Source: an uncultured Bacteroidales bacterium (GTDB lineage Bacteria; Bacteroidota; Bacteroidia; Bacteroidales; UBA932). From it: 33,496 nt of DNA. The stretch is taken from positions 1 to 33,496 of the forward strand of contig CAMHST010000023.1 in the NCBI GenBank assembly GCA_946187865.1, read 5' to 3'. The notes under the pieces are model-generated. The model saw nothing but the letters and a program-made list of their open reading frames with translations, did no database searches and was not told the origin of the DNA. Below are positions 23,454 to 33,496 of the stretch, piece after piece. The stretch's first letter is position 1, and every line of letters begins with the position of its first letter. The position numbers were made by a program, and so were the translations under genes.

Positions 23454-25103
23454 CTATTCCACTTCAAAGGTGTATTCCGCCCGCACGGGGGTGCCGTCGG
23501 CCTTCCAGCCTTCTGCCACTACGCGGAACCGGCCGGGATACGAGGGCGCCGTAATGGGGATGCGCACCTGACTGCCGCCGGCAATCTCCAGCGCGGGATG
23601 CCAGAAAAGAACCTCCCGCAGGTCTTCCGTGCCGGAGGGGGGATTCGCTCCGGTATAGGCCACGGGGTAACTCACGCCCAGGAAATCCACCACGCGTACA
23701 TTGGGGGGAAAATGCAGGGCCGTGACATAGTTTTTCTTGGAGATAAAGTTCACAACGCCGCTGTACGGGACACCGCCCATCACAATGGAACGGGTATAGA
23801 TGTCGATGTCTTCCAGCAGCATGGCGTCGAAGTCGGAGAGCATGCTGTGGTCTGTGAGCACCACGCCGTCCATCATCACCAGCACATTTCCCTGTATGAA
23901 TGAGCGGCTGTCCGTGGCATCGGTGGCCATCAGGCGGATCATCCATTTGTCGCCGCGGCGGACAAACTGCAGTTCCCTCACAAATTCCACGCAGATCTCA
24001 CGCACGGTGGGGAAACGGTTGTAGTCGTCCAGGTGGTAGCGGATGGTCCGCTGCCCCTCCAGCAGGAGGTCTTCCCGTTTGGGCAGGAAGCGGGAAAGCG
24101 TATCCATCCCTGAGGCCGTCCAGGCCTGCAGGGATGCCTTCCGCGAAACCAGGGCGCCGCGCTGGGCAGAACTGAGTTTCAGGGGCGGAATCTCACCCGG
24201 ATCCGGATGCACAAAGGGACTGGCCAGGTTGATATGGCACTGCCGTCCGTCCATGGACACCACCTCGCAGACCAGTTCCCGGTCTCCGTAGATGTTGCCG
24301 GTGAAAAACTGCAGGCGCCCGTCGGCCATGCTGCGGCCCACATAGACGTTGGAAGGGGCTCCGGCCGACGACAAAAAAGCCGTCACCATCCCGGCGCCCA
24401 GGGTATCCCGGCTGGCCTCCAGGCCCTCTACCGTGGCATAGACAATCTCTCCCTCGTACTCTCCCAGACGGGGACCCGGCAGGGCGGGACCGCCGCCGAG
24501 GAACGTTTTCAGGCTTTTCCCGTCGGAGGGAGCCAGGCCGTCCTCGTGGTAAACGCTCACGGAGACATCGGCCCCCAGATCCTGGCTGCCCAGAAGGAGG
24601 ACGGCTTCCCGCCCCTGACGCAGCCTGGCCGGCAGGGAAAGGCTCAGGCCGCCCTGGTTGACCACGTCCGGCGCCACGGGCAGGGCAAACTCATTTTCAG
24701 GCACAATCTGCACACCGTCCCGCACCCTGGCGGTAGAGGTGGTATTGAAGACGGCCAGTATCCGGGCATCCTCCGGGGAGGCCGCCGAGCCGGCCGTATA
24801 GGCCACCAGCGCATAATTCCCCGTCGGGGCAGACATCGGAATCCGGAAACTGCCGGCTCCCCTGCCCTGGAATAGGCCCACCTTGGCCTCTGCGACGGTT
24901 CCGTCGGCCGATATCAGCTCCAGGTAAGATACGGCGCTGAATCCGCTCTGGCGCCCCTCGTCATCTACACAGAAAAGGGAGCAGTAAACCAGGTCTCCGG
25001 CTATATAGCTGCTGCGGTCCGTTACAACGTGGATCCGCTCACGGGCTCCTGCGACCAGGCAGGCCAAAAGTGAAGCCCCTATTAAAAACAAGCTTTTTCT
25101 CAT
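23454..25103 (-). CDS. MG2-like (alpha-2-macroglobulin-type) protein with a TonB-plug-like domain
   Basis: Exported protein of 549 residues with a signal peptide (1-20; LLAC at 12-15 could be a lipobox). The N-terminal part (RIHVVTDRSSYIAGDLVYCSLF to the GNYALVAYT segment, about 24-106) matches the MG2 domain of alpha-2-macroglobulins. A later region (about 410-470) resembles a TonB-receptor plug: VLVMMDGVVL, then LLEDIDIYTRS and YSGVVNFISKKN, parallel to the VVDG, VLKD and GVI.ITTK motifs of SusC proteins, but no barrel follows. It is the third gene of a tight operon, 3 bp after the DUF4249 gene. Function is unknown; it may cooperate with the receptor encoded at 26303-29368 in substrate capture. 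Confidence 0.75.
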   Translation of the reverse strand: MRKSLFLIGASLLACLVAGARERIHVVTDRSSYIAGDLVYCSLFCVDDEGRQSGFSAVSYLELISADGTVAEAKVGLFQGRGAGSFRIPMSAPTGNYALVAYTAGSAASPEDARILAVFNTTSTARVRDGVQIVPENEFALPVAPDVVNQGGLSLSLPARLRQGREAVLLLGSQDLGADVSVSVYHEDGLAPSDGKSLKTFLGGGPALPGPRLGEYEGEIVYATVEGLEASRDTLGAGMVTAFLSSAGAPSNVYVGRSMADGRLQFFTGNIYGDRELVCEVVSMDGRQCHINLASPFVHPDPGEIPPLKLSSAQRGALVSRKASLQAWTASGMDTLSRFLPKREDLLLEGQRTIRYHLDDYNRFPTVREICVEFVRELQFVRRGDKWMIRLMATDATDSRSFIQGNVLVMMDGVVLTDHSMLSDFDAMLLEDIDIYTRSIVMGGVPYSGVVNFISKKNYVTALHFPPNVRVVDFLGVSYPVAYTGANPPSGTEDLREVLFWHPALEIAGGSQVRIPITAPSYPGRFRVVAEGWKADGTPVRAEYTFEVE

Positions 25104-25106
25104 ACG

Positions 25107-26303
25107 TCAATTCTCCCAAAAATCCGGTCTTTCCTTGGTACCGCCGGCCGCAATGCAGTCTATGCAGCTCAACGGGCCCCAGCCTATTTCACTCCCATCT
25201 TCCGTCTCGACTTCCAGAACGGGACGGAAACTGGCGTTGTAATACAAATCCTGCTTCTGCTTTACGTTTTCCGGGAAGACCCAGCTTACGGTCATCGGTC
25301 TGTAAAGGGAATATTGGTTACCCAACCAGCCCCGCCGGGACGTAGATTCTCCCGTTACGACCATACCCATCACCTGCTTGCGAGGATCGGACTCGCAGCG
25401 GAGGTTTCCCGCAATGGCCCCGGGATCCGGAGTAAAGAGGTCGCCGCCGCCCTGGGACTGCTGCTGGGTCTGGCGGTTATACAGGAAAGCTTCCCGGTCC
25501 ATGGACGTAGCTTTGACATTGATGGAGTAACGTCGGTGGTTGCGATTGTTGGTACGGGGAAAACTGGTAACCAGGTAATGCTTTACCTGCCCCTGGTCCA
25601 GGGACGTATAGTCCACCAGGATGCGGCGGGGAGAGCTCACGCTTTGGAAACACCAGACGTTGGGGTTTTGATAAAACAAATCCTGATAATAGAACCAGCC
25701 CTTGGTATCTATGAACCATTCCGGGTCGTAATCTACATGGAACTCCCAGGTTTCGTCGAAGGTAAAGCCCAGATAGCCGCTCCCGTCTGCGGCCGCCTTT
25801 TCCAAATCCACATAGACATAAACATTATGGTCGTCGGCCTCGAAATAAACGTCGGTAATCTCAGGCACCGGAGAAGGCTTCTGCCAGCCGGACACGTAGG
25901 TTTCCCCGTCCGCTTCCACCACAACCCGGTACTGGTGGCCGGAACCGGCATCCTCGGTGGAGATGATAAACGGAACGTTGCTTCCGCGATAATAGACCGG
26001 TTCATACGTGGAAGAGCTATAATCAAAGGATGGGGACAGCGTTCCCGCCTGATAACCGGGGTACTGCTTTCCGGTCTCGTCCTCTATCCACACTTTTCCG
26101 CCTTCCGGCAGGGAGAAGAACCACCCGTCGCTGCTGAAGGGGATCATGTAGCTCAGGTAGACGGTGCTCACCCCTCCCGCGACAATATTCCCGTCCACCA
26201 CCAGCACTTTTTCTGTCTCGGTGCTGTCCAGCTGCACTTCGTAGGGATAGATACAAGCGCTCAGGCCCAGGGCCGCCGCGCAAAGGTAAAACCACTTTTT
26301 CAT
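25107..26303 (-). CDS. DUF4249-family lipoprotein
   Basis: A 398-residue lipoprotein with lipobox ending LSAC (Cys17). The N-terminal stretch (EKVLVVDGNI near 31-40, TVYLSYMIPF, then VWIEDETGK) fits the DUF4249 family, found in Bacteroidota next to TonB-dependent receptors. The body is beta-rich with many aromatic residues and a Gln-rich stretch near 290. The start overlaps the receptor's stop by one base (TGATG), implying translational coupling. The molecular role of the family is not established; a SusD-like surface partner of the receptor is a reasonable guess from position only. Confidence 0.85.
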   Translation of the reverse strand: MKKWFYLCAAALGLSACIYPYEVQLDSTETEKVLVVDGNIVAGGVSTVYLSYMIPFSSDGWFFSLPEGGKVWIEDETGKQYPGYQAGTLSPSFDYSSSTYEPVYYRGSNVPFIISTEDAGSGHQYRVVVEADGETYVSGWQKPSPVPEITDVYFEADDHNVYVYVDLEKAAADGSGYLGFTFDETWEFHVDYDPEWFIDTKGWFYYQDLFYQNPNVWCFQSVSSPRRILVDYTSLDQGQVKHYLVTSFPRTNNRNHRRYSINVKATSMDREAFLYNRQTQQQSQGGGDLFTPDPGAIAGNLRCESDPRKQVMGMVVTGESTSRRGWLGNQYSLYRPMTVSWVFPENVKQKQDLYYNASFRPVLEVETEDGSEIGWGPLSCIDCIAAGGTKERPDFWEN

Positions 26304-29300
26304 CAGAACAGGATATTGAGGTTGATGTAAGGGACCTGGGAGCCGAAAACGGAGATCATATAGCCGTTGTATCCGCCGTAAGAAGGCCGGAAGAACACGG
26401 AATACGGATTCTTGCGTCCGGTGACATTATACACGCCGATGGTCACGGACATGTGCGCAAAAGCCTTGAGGTAATGGCCCGGGTCTATGTTCAGGGCGGC
26501 GTCTATGCGGAAGTAGTCCGGCATCCGGTGGCTGTTCCGGGCCGAATAGGCCAGATGATAGGCCCCGCCGTAGAAGTACGACCCGATGGGCACCGTGATG
26601 GGCCGGCCGGTGGAGTAGTCGATGTTCAGCGACAGGCTGAACCGGTGCGTGAGGGCGTAATTGCCCACCAGTTTGAACTCGTGCGGTTTGTCGTAGGAAG
26701 CGTTGTACCAGGCCCCGCCGTTGATCTGGTTCCCCTCCGGGTTCATCTCCCTGAGCTGGCTGCGGGAATAGCTGTAGGAGACCCAGCCGGTAAGTTTGCC
26801 GGCCGGCTTCTTCACCATAAGCTCCACGCCGTAAGCCCTTCCCCGCACAGGCACAAGTTCGTCCGCCAGGTTGGGGTTCATCACCAGCTGCGCGCCGCTC
26901 TTATAGTCCAGGGCATTGCTGCTCTGTTTGTAATAGGCCTCCAGGGAAAGGTCTATCCCGGAGCCCAGGAGCGTCCAGTAAGCCCCGGCGGCGGCCTGCC
27001 AACCTGTGGTGGGGACGAGGGCTGCGCTGCTCAGGCGCCAGGTATCCATCGGCGAAACAGACGCCGTATTGGAAATCAGGTGGATATACTGCCGCATGGT
27101 GTTCACGCCCGCCTTGAAGGAGAGGTTTTCCATGGGGGAATACTTGCCCGACAGCCGCAGTTCCGGGCCCATATAGAACTTGCTGGGGTTCAGGGCCAGG
27201 AAGGAGGAAAGCCGAAGCCCCCCGTCCACGGAGAACTCATCGGTAATGGCCCAGGTATCGGACAGGTACACATCCGGTTCCACGCCCAGCTCCCGTTCCA
27301 GGGCTGCAGGGTCCCGAAGGGAAACATCGCCGAAGGGTTTGATGATGCCCGGATCCAGGGCATAGCCAACCAGGTCGGCCCCGTAAGTCAAGGTATGGCT
27401 GTCCCCGAGGGGACGCACCCGTATGCCCTTGAGGAAGGCCTGGCGGATAAAGGTTTGCAGGTCATAGGCAGCCCCGTCCCAATGATGGTCTCCCACGATA
27501 TTGGTGTAGTGGTCGTATCCGCCGCTGATCTTGAAGCTGCTGCCGTCTTCTTCCTTGTGCCGGAATGCCAGGGAGGCGTTGATATTGGAATAATTGAAGG
27601 TGGTGTCTCCGCTGAAGGAGAAACGGTCCGTGGCGAAATAGCCGAAGAGCTGCAGCGAATTCTGCTCGTCGAAGCGGTGGGTGAGCCCCACATTGGCGTC
27701 GGTGAAGCCAGCGCCGCCGCCGGCATAGGCGCTGTCCTCCGGAAGCAGGCCCAGGATCCAGTCCGAATACGTGGTGCGGGCGCCTGCCACGAAGGTGGTT
27801 TTCTTGCCGATAGGCCCTTCAATATGGCCGCGGCTGGTGAGCAGGCCGATCCCCAGCGAGCCCCGCACCCGGTTGCGGTCCCCTTCTTTGGTATCTACGC
27901 TGAGCACCGACGAGATCCGGCCGCCGTACTGCGCCGGGATGGAGCTCTTGTACAGTTCCACGCCCGAGACGATATCCGGATTGAAGGCGGAGAACATGCC
28001 AAAGAGATGGCTGGGGTTGTAGATGGTGTTCTCGTTGAACAGCACCAGGTTCTGGTCGGCCGAGCCGCCACGCACGTTCAGGCCGCCGGAGGCCTCTCCA
28101 ACGCTCTTCACGCCGGGCAGGGTGAGCACCGCCTTGATAATGTCCCCTTCGCCGAAGGCCGACGGCACCTTGTTGGCCGTAGCCATGCTCACGGACTCCA
28201 GGCCGATCGCCGTGCTACGGTGCTGGCGCATGCTCTCGGCCGACACCAGGGCGGCCTTGAGCACCGTCACCCGGTCGGTCATGACTACGTCGAATTCTCC
28301 GCTGGCATTGAGGATCATCCGAAGGGCCAGGTCTTCCTTGCCCTCTGCGTTGAAATTCAGGACATTCTCTCCCACGGGCAGGGCTATCCGGTACCGGCCG
28401 CGGGTGTCGCTGCGCACATACGTGGCCGTGTTCTCGTCGAAAATAACCGTTCCGGGCAGGGGCAGGCCGCTCTCTGCCTCGAAAATGGTACCGGTAATGG
28501 TGGCCCTGCCGCCCCGGGCCTGTCCGGCCTCGCCAATGGTATACACCTTGTTGCGGTAGGTGGCCGTAAGGGCGTTTTGGGCATAACTGACGCTGGTGGT
28601 ATCTACCTTTTTCTCTGCGAAATAGCCGTCCGGAAGGCCCAGGCCGGCATCCTTGAAGACAGAGGCCGGGACAACCCCCTCCGTAAAGTCATGGGTGGGA
28701 TGCCAGGCGTCGGCCCCGGCAAGCGGGCTCTCCAAAGGGTTCATCTCCTCTTTCAGGCGGCGTTTCCAGGCGCGTTTGCCCAGTTTTTTCAGTTTGCCGC
28801 CTTCCAGGACGAAACGTTGTTCGTTCCGGATGAAGAATGTGATTACCTGCGGGTCGAAGTTGCCGTCCAGTTCGCTGGCGCCCGACAAGGACGAAGGCTG
28901 GGTGAACGTCTGGATGTTCTTCCGGACGTAGTTCAGCAGGGGGGTCTTGCCGTCCCGGACCAGCTCGTAAAAGCCTTCCTGGGCCTCCGGATATCCCATA
29001 TACCTGAGGTTCACGAACTTGCGCCCGCCCAGGGTGAACCAGGCTATCTGGTCGCGGTCCGGCTGGGTGCCGCCCAAGTCGGGGGAAGCCTTTACCACCA
29101 GCTCCATGACATAGGCGTCCAGGTTCAGGTAAACGCCCTGGTATAGCTTGCCATTGTACATGACGTCACCGGGTGTGAAAGTCCGGGTTTCCAGGAAATA
29201 TGTACCGTTGAAACGGAAGGGGTACACGCTGGGGATGCGTCCCCTGTAAAGGGTGGACAAGTAACCTGCCTGCTGCTGGTAATCTGCCACCTGGCCCATG

Positions 29301-29368
29301 GCCGGGGCTTGCAGAAGCAGGGTGAGCAGGGAGGCTCCGAGTCCTATTTTCAGTAATTTGTCCAACAT
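26303..29368 (-). CDS. TonB-dependent receptor with a long N-terminal extension
   Basis: Outer-membrane receptor of 1021 residues, distinct from the SusC family. After the signal peptide (1-25) comes an extension of about 260 residues I cannot assign (RDQIAWFTLGGRKFVNLRYMG near 105-125, EGFYELVRDGKTPLL near 131-145, Lys/Arg-rich 190-208). A carboxypeptidase-D-like domain follows (about 289-370, TITGTIFEAESGLPLPGTVIF), then the plug (about 385-520, with GLNVRGGSADQNLVLFNE, FNPDIVSGVELYKSSIPAQYGGR and SSVLSV) and a barrel ending NLNILF. It heads a three-gene operon with DUF4249 and MG2-like genes. The substrate cannot be told from sequence. The promoter probably lies at 29397-29404, giving a short leader. 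Confidence 0.9.
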   Translation of the reverse strand: MLDKLLKIGLGASLLTLLLQAPAMGQVADYQQQAGYLSTLYRGRIPSVYPFRFNGTYFLETRTFTPGDVMYNGKLYQGVYLNLDAYVMELVVKASPDLGGTQPDRDQIAWFTLGGRKFVNLRYMGYPEAQEGFYELVRDGKTPLLNYVRKNIQTFTQPSSLSGASELDGNFDPQVITFFIRNEQRFVLEGGKLKKLGKRAWKRRLKEEMNPLESPLAGADAWHPTHDFTEGVVPASVFKDAGLGLPDGYFAEKKVDTTSVSYAQNALTATYRNKVYTIGEAGQARGGRATITGTIFEAESGLPLPGTVIFDENTATYVRSDTRGRYRIALPVGENVLNFNAEGKEDLALRMILNASGEFDVVMTDRVTVLKAALVSAESMRQHRSTAIGLESVSMATANKVPSAFGEGDIIKAVLTLPGVKSVGEASGGLNVRGGSADQNLVLFNENTIYNPSHLFGMFSAFNPDIVSGVELYKSSIPAQYGGRISSVLSVDTKEGDRNRVRGSLGIGLLTSRGHIEGPIGKKTTFVAGARTTYSDWILGLLPEDSAYAGGGAGFTDANVGLTHRFDEQNSLQLFGYFATDRFSFSGDTTFNYSNINASLAFRHKEEDGSSFKISGGYDHYTNIVGDHHWDGAAYDLQTFIRQAFLKGIRVRPLGDSHTLTYGADLVGYALDPGIIKPFGDVSLRDPAALERELGVEPDVYLSDTWAITDEFSVDGGLRLSSFLALNPSKFYMGPELRLSGKYSPMENLSFKAGVNTMRQYIHLISNTASVSPMDTWRLSSAALVPTTGWQAAAGAYWTLLGSGIDLSLEAYYKQSSNALDYKSGAQLVMNPNLADELVPVRGRAYGVELMVKKPAGKLTGWVSYSYSRSQLREMNPEGNQINGGAWYNASYDKPHEFKLVGNYALTHRFSLSLNIDYSTGRPITVPIGSYFYGGAYHLAYSARNSHRMPDYFRIDAALNIDPGHYLKAFAHMSVTIGVYNVTGRKNPYSVFFRPSYGGYNGYMISVFGSQVPYINLNILF

Positions 29369-29396
29369 CTTTTTTGTCTTCGAAATAAACGAGTTA

Positions 29397-29404
29397 CAAA
29401 TATA
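29397..29404 (-). promoter_or_regulatory. Candidate -7 box of the TonB receptor operon
   Basis: Read leftward this is TATATTTG, an exact match to TAnnTTTG, 28 bases before the receptor start codon. No TTTG is seen about 20 bases further upstream, so the -33 element is weak or absent. Confidence 0.5.
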
Positions 29405-29444
29405 ACAATTAATACCAGTAAATACTGCTTCGATACCGGCAGTT

Positions 29445-29476
29445 TTTGCTATTCATGGGTAAAATCTTTACCTTTG
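29445..29476 (+). promoter_or_regulatory. Consensus promoter of the second PorV/PorQ-like gene
   Basis: TTTG (29445-29448), a 20-base spacer and TACCTTTG (29469-29476): both boxes match the Bacteroidota consensus. Transcription should start near 29483, leaving a leader of about 20 bases before the ATG at 29504. It also argues for the ATG at 29504, because the upstream in-frame ATG at 29474 lies inside the -7 box. Confidence 0.8.
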
Positions 29477-29503
29477 TTTTCCATTATTTTATCCTGCACC
29501 GTC

Positions 29504-30427
29504 ATGAAGAAGTGTTTTGTCCTAATTCTTTCCCTATTACTGCTAGTTCAGAAGGGCTTTGCCCAGGACGGGGCGGCACTGGGTTTCACCCGCACGGAAC
29601 GGAACCCCGTGACATCGGCCATGGCCGGAGCGGGAGCCGCCTGGGCGCAGGACGCGGCCTATGCCGCCTTCTCCCACGCGGCCATGCTCCCCTTCTTTGA
29701 CGGAGCGCTGGACGCCATGGTTTCTTTCCAATCCTGGACACCGGCCTTGTCTGCCCAGGCCCATTTCAGTGCCGGGGCAGCGTACAAACCCATAGCGAAC
29801 CTGGGAGTGGCCATCGGGTATTCGCTGGAAAACTTGTCGTCCTACGACGTAGTGGACGGCACAGGAAACGTCTTGGGATTGTTTTATCCTAAAAATCACA
29901 TCATCGCCATGGGACTGGGATACGGTTTCGGCACTCATCTCAGCGTGGGGGCCAATTTCCGCTATGCCCGGCAAATCCCCGCTCCTGGCGCCGTGTCCGC
30001 CGGGGTCAGCGCAGACCTTTTCGCCGCCTGGCAGTTCTTCCCCGGACTGCGTGCTACGGCCGGTGTATCTACCCTGGGGCCGGCTCTGGTCTCCGGGGGC
30101 ATTTCCTATAAGCAGCCCGCATCGGCACGGGCAGGCGTGAACTGGAGCGCGCCCCTGGGGCAGAACCATGTCCTGGATCTTCTTCTGGATGCCGATTACT
30201 ACTTTGCCGGCGCCTTCTCCGCCGCCCTGGGCGCCCAGTACGCCTGGAACCGGATGTTGTTTGCCCGGCTCGGATACCGCTACGCCACAGACCACTGCGT
30301 CATCCCCTCCCACCTTGCCCTGGGCGCAGGCGTCCGCTACCGGGGATTCCGCCTGGACGCAAGCCTCCTGACCGCCTCCCCCGCCCTCGGCGGCAGCTTC
30401 CAGGTGGGTATCGGCTATAGCTTCTGA
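29504..30427 (+). CDS. PorV/PorQ family outer-membrane beta-barrel protein (second paralogue)
   Basis: A 307-residue protein with a signal peptide (1-20, ending GFAQ) and barrel-like strands ending in a C-terminal Phe. It aligns with the product of 18598-19488 over its C-terminal part: both have a GY.Y motif, then VIPSH, a Leu-Gly-rich strand, GFR.D, SLLTAS or SYLTAS and a final VG.GY.F. This places it in the same family of type IX secretion accessory barrels. It stands alone with its own consensus promoter, unlike the paralogue, which lies within a protease operon. The preferred start is 29504 from both promoter position and signal peptide. Confidence 0.82.
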   Translation: MKKCFVLILSLLLLVQKGFAQDGAALGFTRTERNPVTSAMAGAGAAWAQDAAYAAFSHAAMLPFFDGALDAMVSFQSWTPALSAQAHFSAGAAYKPIANLGVAIGYSLENLSSYDVVDGTGNVLGLFYPKNHIIAMGLGYGFGTHLSVGANFRYARQIPAPGAVSAGVSADLFAAWQFFPGLRATAGVSTLGPALVSGGISYKQPASARAGVNWSAPLGQNHVLDLLLDADYYFAGAFSAALGAQYAWNRMLFARLGYRYATDHCVIPSHLALGAGVRYRGFRLDASLLTASPALGGSFQVGIGYSF

Positions 30428-30434
30428 AGATTTA

Positions 30435-30466
30435 TTTGGCAAAGAAGGAAAAAGTTTATATATTTG
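30435..30466 (+). promoter_or_regulatory. Consensus promoter of tRNA-Ser
   Basis: TTTG (30435-30438), a 20-base spacer, then TATATTTG (30459-30466): a perfect Bacteroidota promoter. The start of transcription is expected near 30473. A small hairpin (TCCCG with CGGGA, 30470-30484) lies in the short leader and may mark processing or end read-through. Confidence 0.8.
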
Positions 30467-30492
30467 CAGTCCCGTTTTTCGGGATACTTATT

Positions 30493-30580
30493 GGAGAGAT
30501 GCTCGAGTGGCTGAAGAGGCACGCCTGGAAAGCGTGTGTACCCCAAAAGGGTATCGCGAGTTCGAATCTCGCTCTCTCCG
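30493..30580 (+). tRNA. tRNA-Ser (anticodon GGA)
   Basis: An 88-base cloverleaf of class II. The acceptor stem pairs GGAGAGA (30493-30499) with TCTCTCC (30573-30579), with discriminator G at 30580. The anticodon loop CTGGAAA gives GGA, reading UCC and UCU serine codons. A long variable arm (GTACCCCAAAAGGGTAT) identifies tRNA-Ser, and the T arm shows GAGTTCGAATCTC. The 3' CCA is not encoded. Confidence 0.96.
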
Positions 30581-30590
30581 CATCTTAACA

Positions 30591-30623
30591 AAAAAAGCTG
30601 GAGTTTGAAACTCCAGCTTTTTT
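30591..30623. terminator. Bidirectional terminator between tRNA-Ser and rpoC
   Basis: A near-perfect palindrome: AAAAAAGCTGGAG (30591-30603), loop TTTGAAA, CTCCAGCTTTTTT (30611-30623). With T-runs on both strands it can end the tRNA transcript rightward and the rpoC transcript leftward. Confidence 0.93.
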
Positions 30624-30641
30624 CTTGTCGTTTATTTACCT

Positions 30642-33496
<2,855 letters not shown>

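Overview
The window looks like chromosomal DNA of a Bacteroidota (Bacteroidales-type) bacterium of fairly high GC. The evidence is two SusC/SusD pairs, a third TonB-dependent receptor with a DUF4249 partner, BACON, PorV/PorQ-like and type IX sorting (CTD) proteins, many short lipoprotein signal peptides, and Bacteroidota-type promoters (TTTG, about 20 bp, TAnnTTTG). The best promoter examples precede the tRNA-Ser gene and a PorV/PorQ-like gene. The presence of type IX features and the base composition suggest a Bacteroidales lineage other than classical Bacteroides, but the genus cannot be fixed from this window.

Layout. 74-790: cyclophilin-type lipoprotein (+), ending at an intrinsic terminator. 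921-9104: a leftward operon of SusC, SusD, unknown lipoprotein, terminator, C10 cysteine protease, BACON lipoprotein. 9105-10208: a regulatory island with a serine DNA invertase (9264-9908) lying between two copies of a 15-bp inverted repeat (9187-9201 and 10113-10127), and outside these an 87-bp perfect inverted repeat (9064-9150 and 10163-10249). 10209-19488: a rightward operon of SusC, SusD, unknown lipoprotein, terminator, subtilisin-like S8 protease with a type IX C-terminal domain, PorV/PorQ-like protein. 19553-20632: a complete IS30-family element. 20701-23334: an AT-rich C10-like cysteine protease gene followed 6 bp later by a serpin lipoprotein gene, then a 93-bp remnant of the 3' end of a BACON gene (23354-23446). 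23454-29368: a leftward operon of TonB-dependent receptor, DUF4249 lipoprotein and an MG2-like protein with a plug-like domain. 29504-30427: a second PorV/PorQ-like gene. 30493-30580: tRNA-Ser(GGA). 30642-33496: rpoC, cut by the window end.

Main interpretation. The centre of the window reads as a self-contained DNA-inversion switch. A promoter-like sequence inside the putative invertible segment (10068-10099) points out of its right end at the right SusCD-protease operon, and I see no equivalent at the left end. Inversion between the 15-bp repeats would aim the same promoter at the left SusCD-protease operon. The two operons share an identical leader and signal-peptide start. They have the same gene order up to a terminator, but encode proteases of different catalytic classes. 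I infer an either/or phase-variable choice between two surface protein- or peptide-handling systems, with the recombinase gene riding inside the flipping segment. Inversion itself is not demonstrated by a single sequence.
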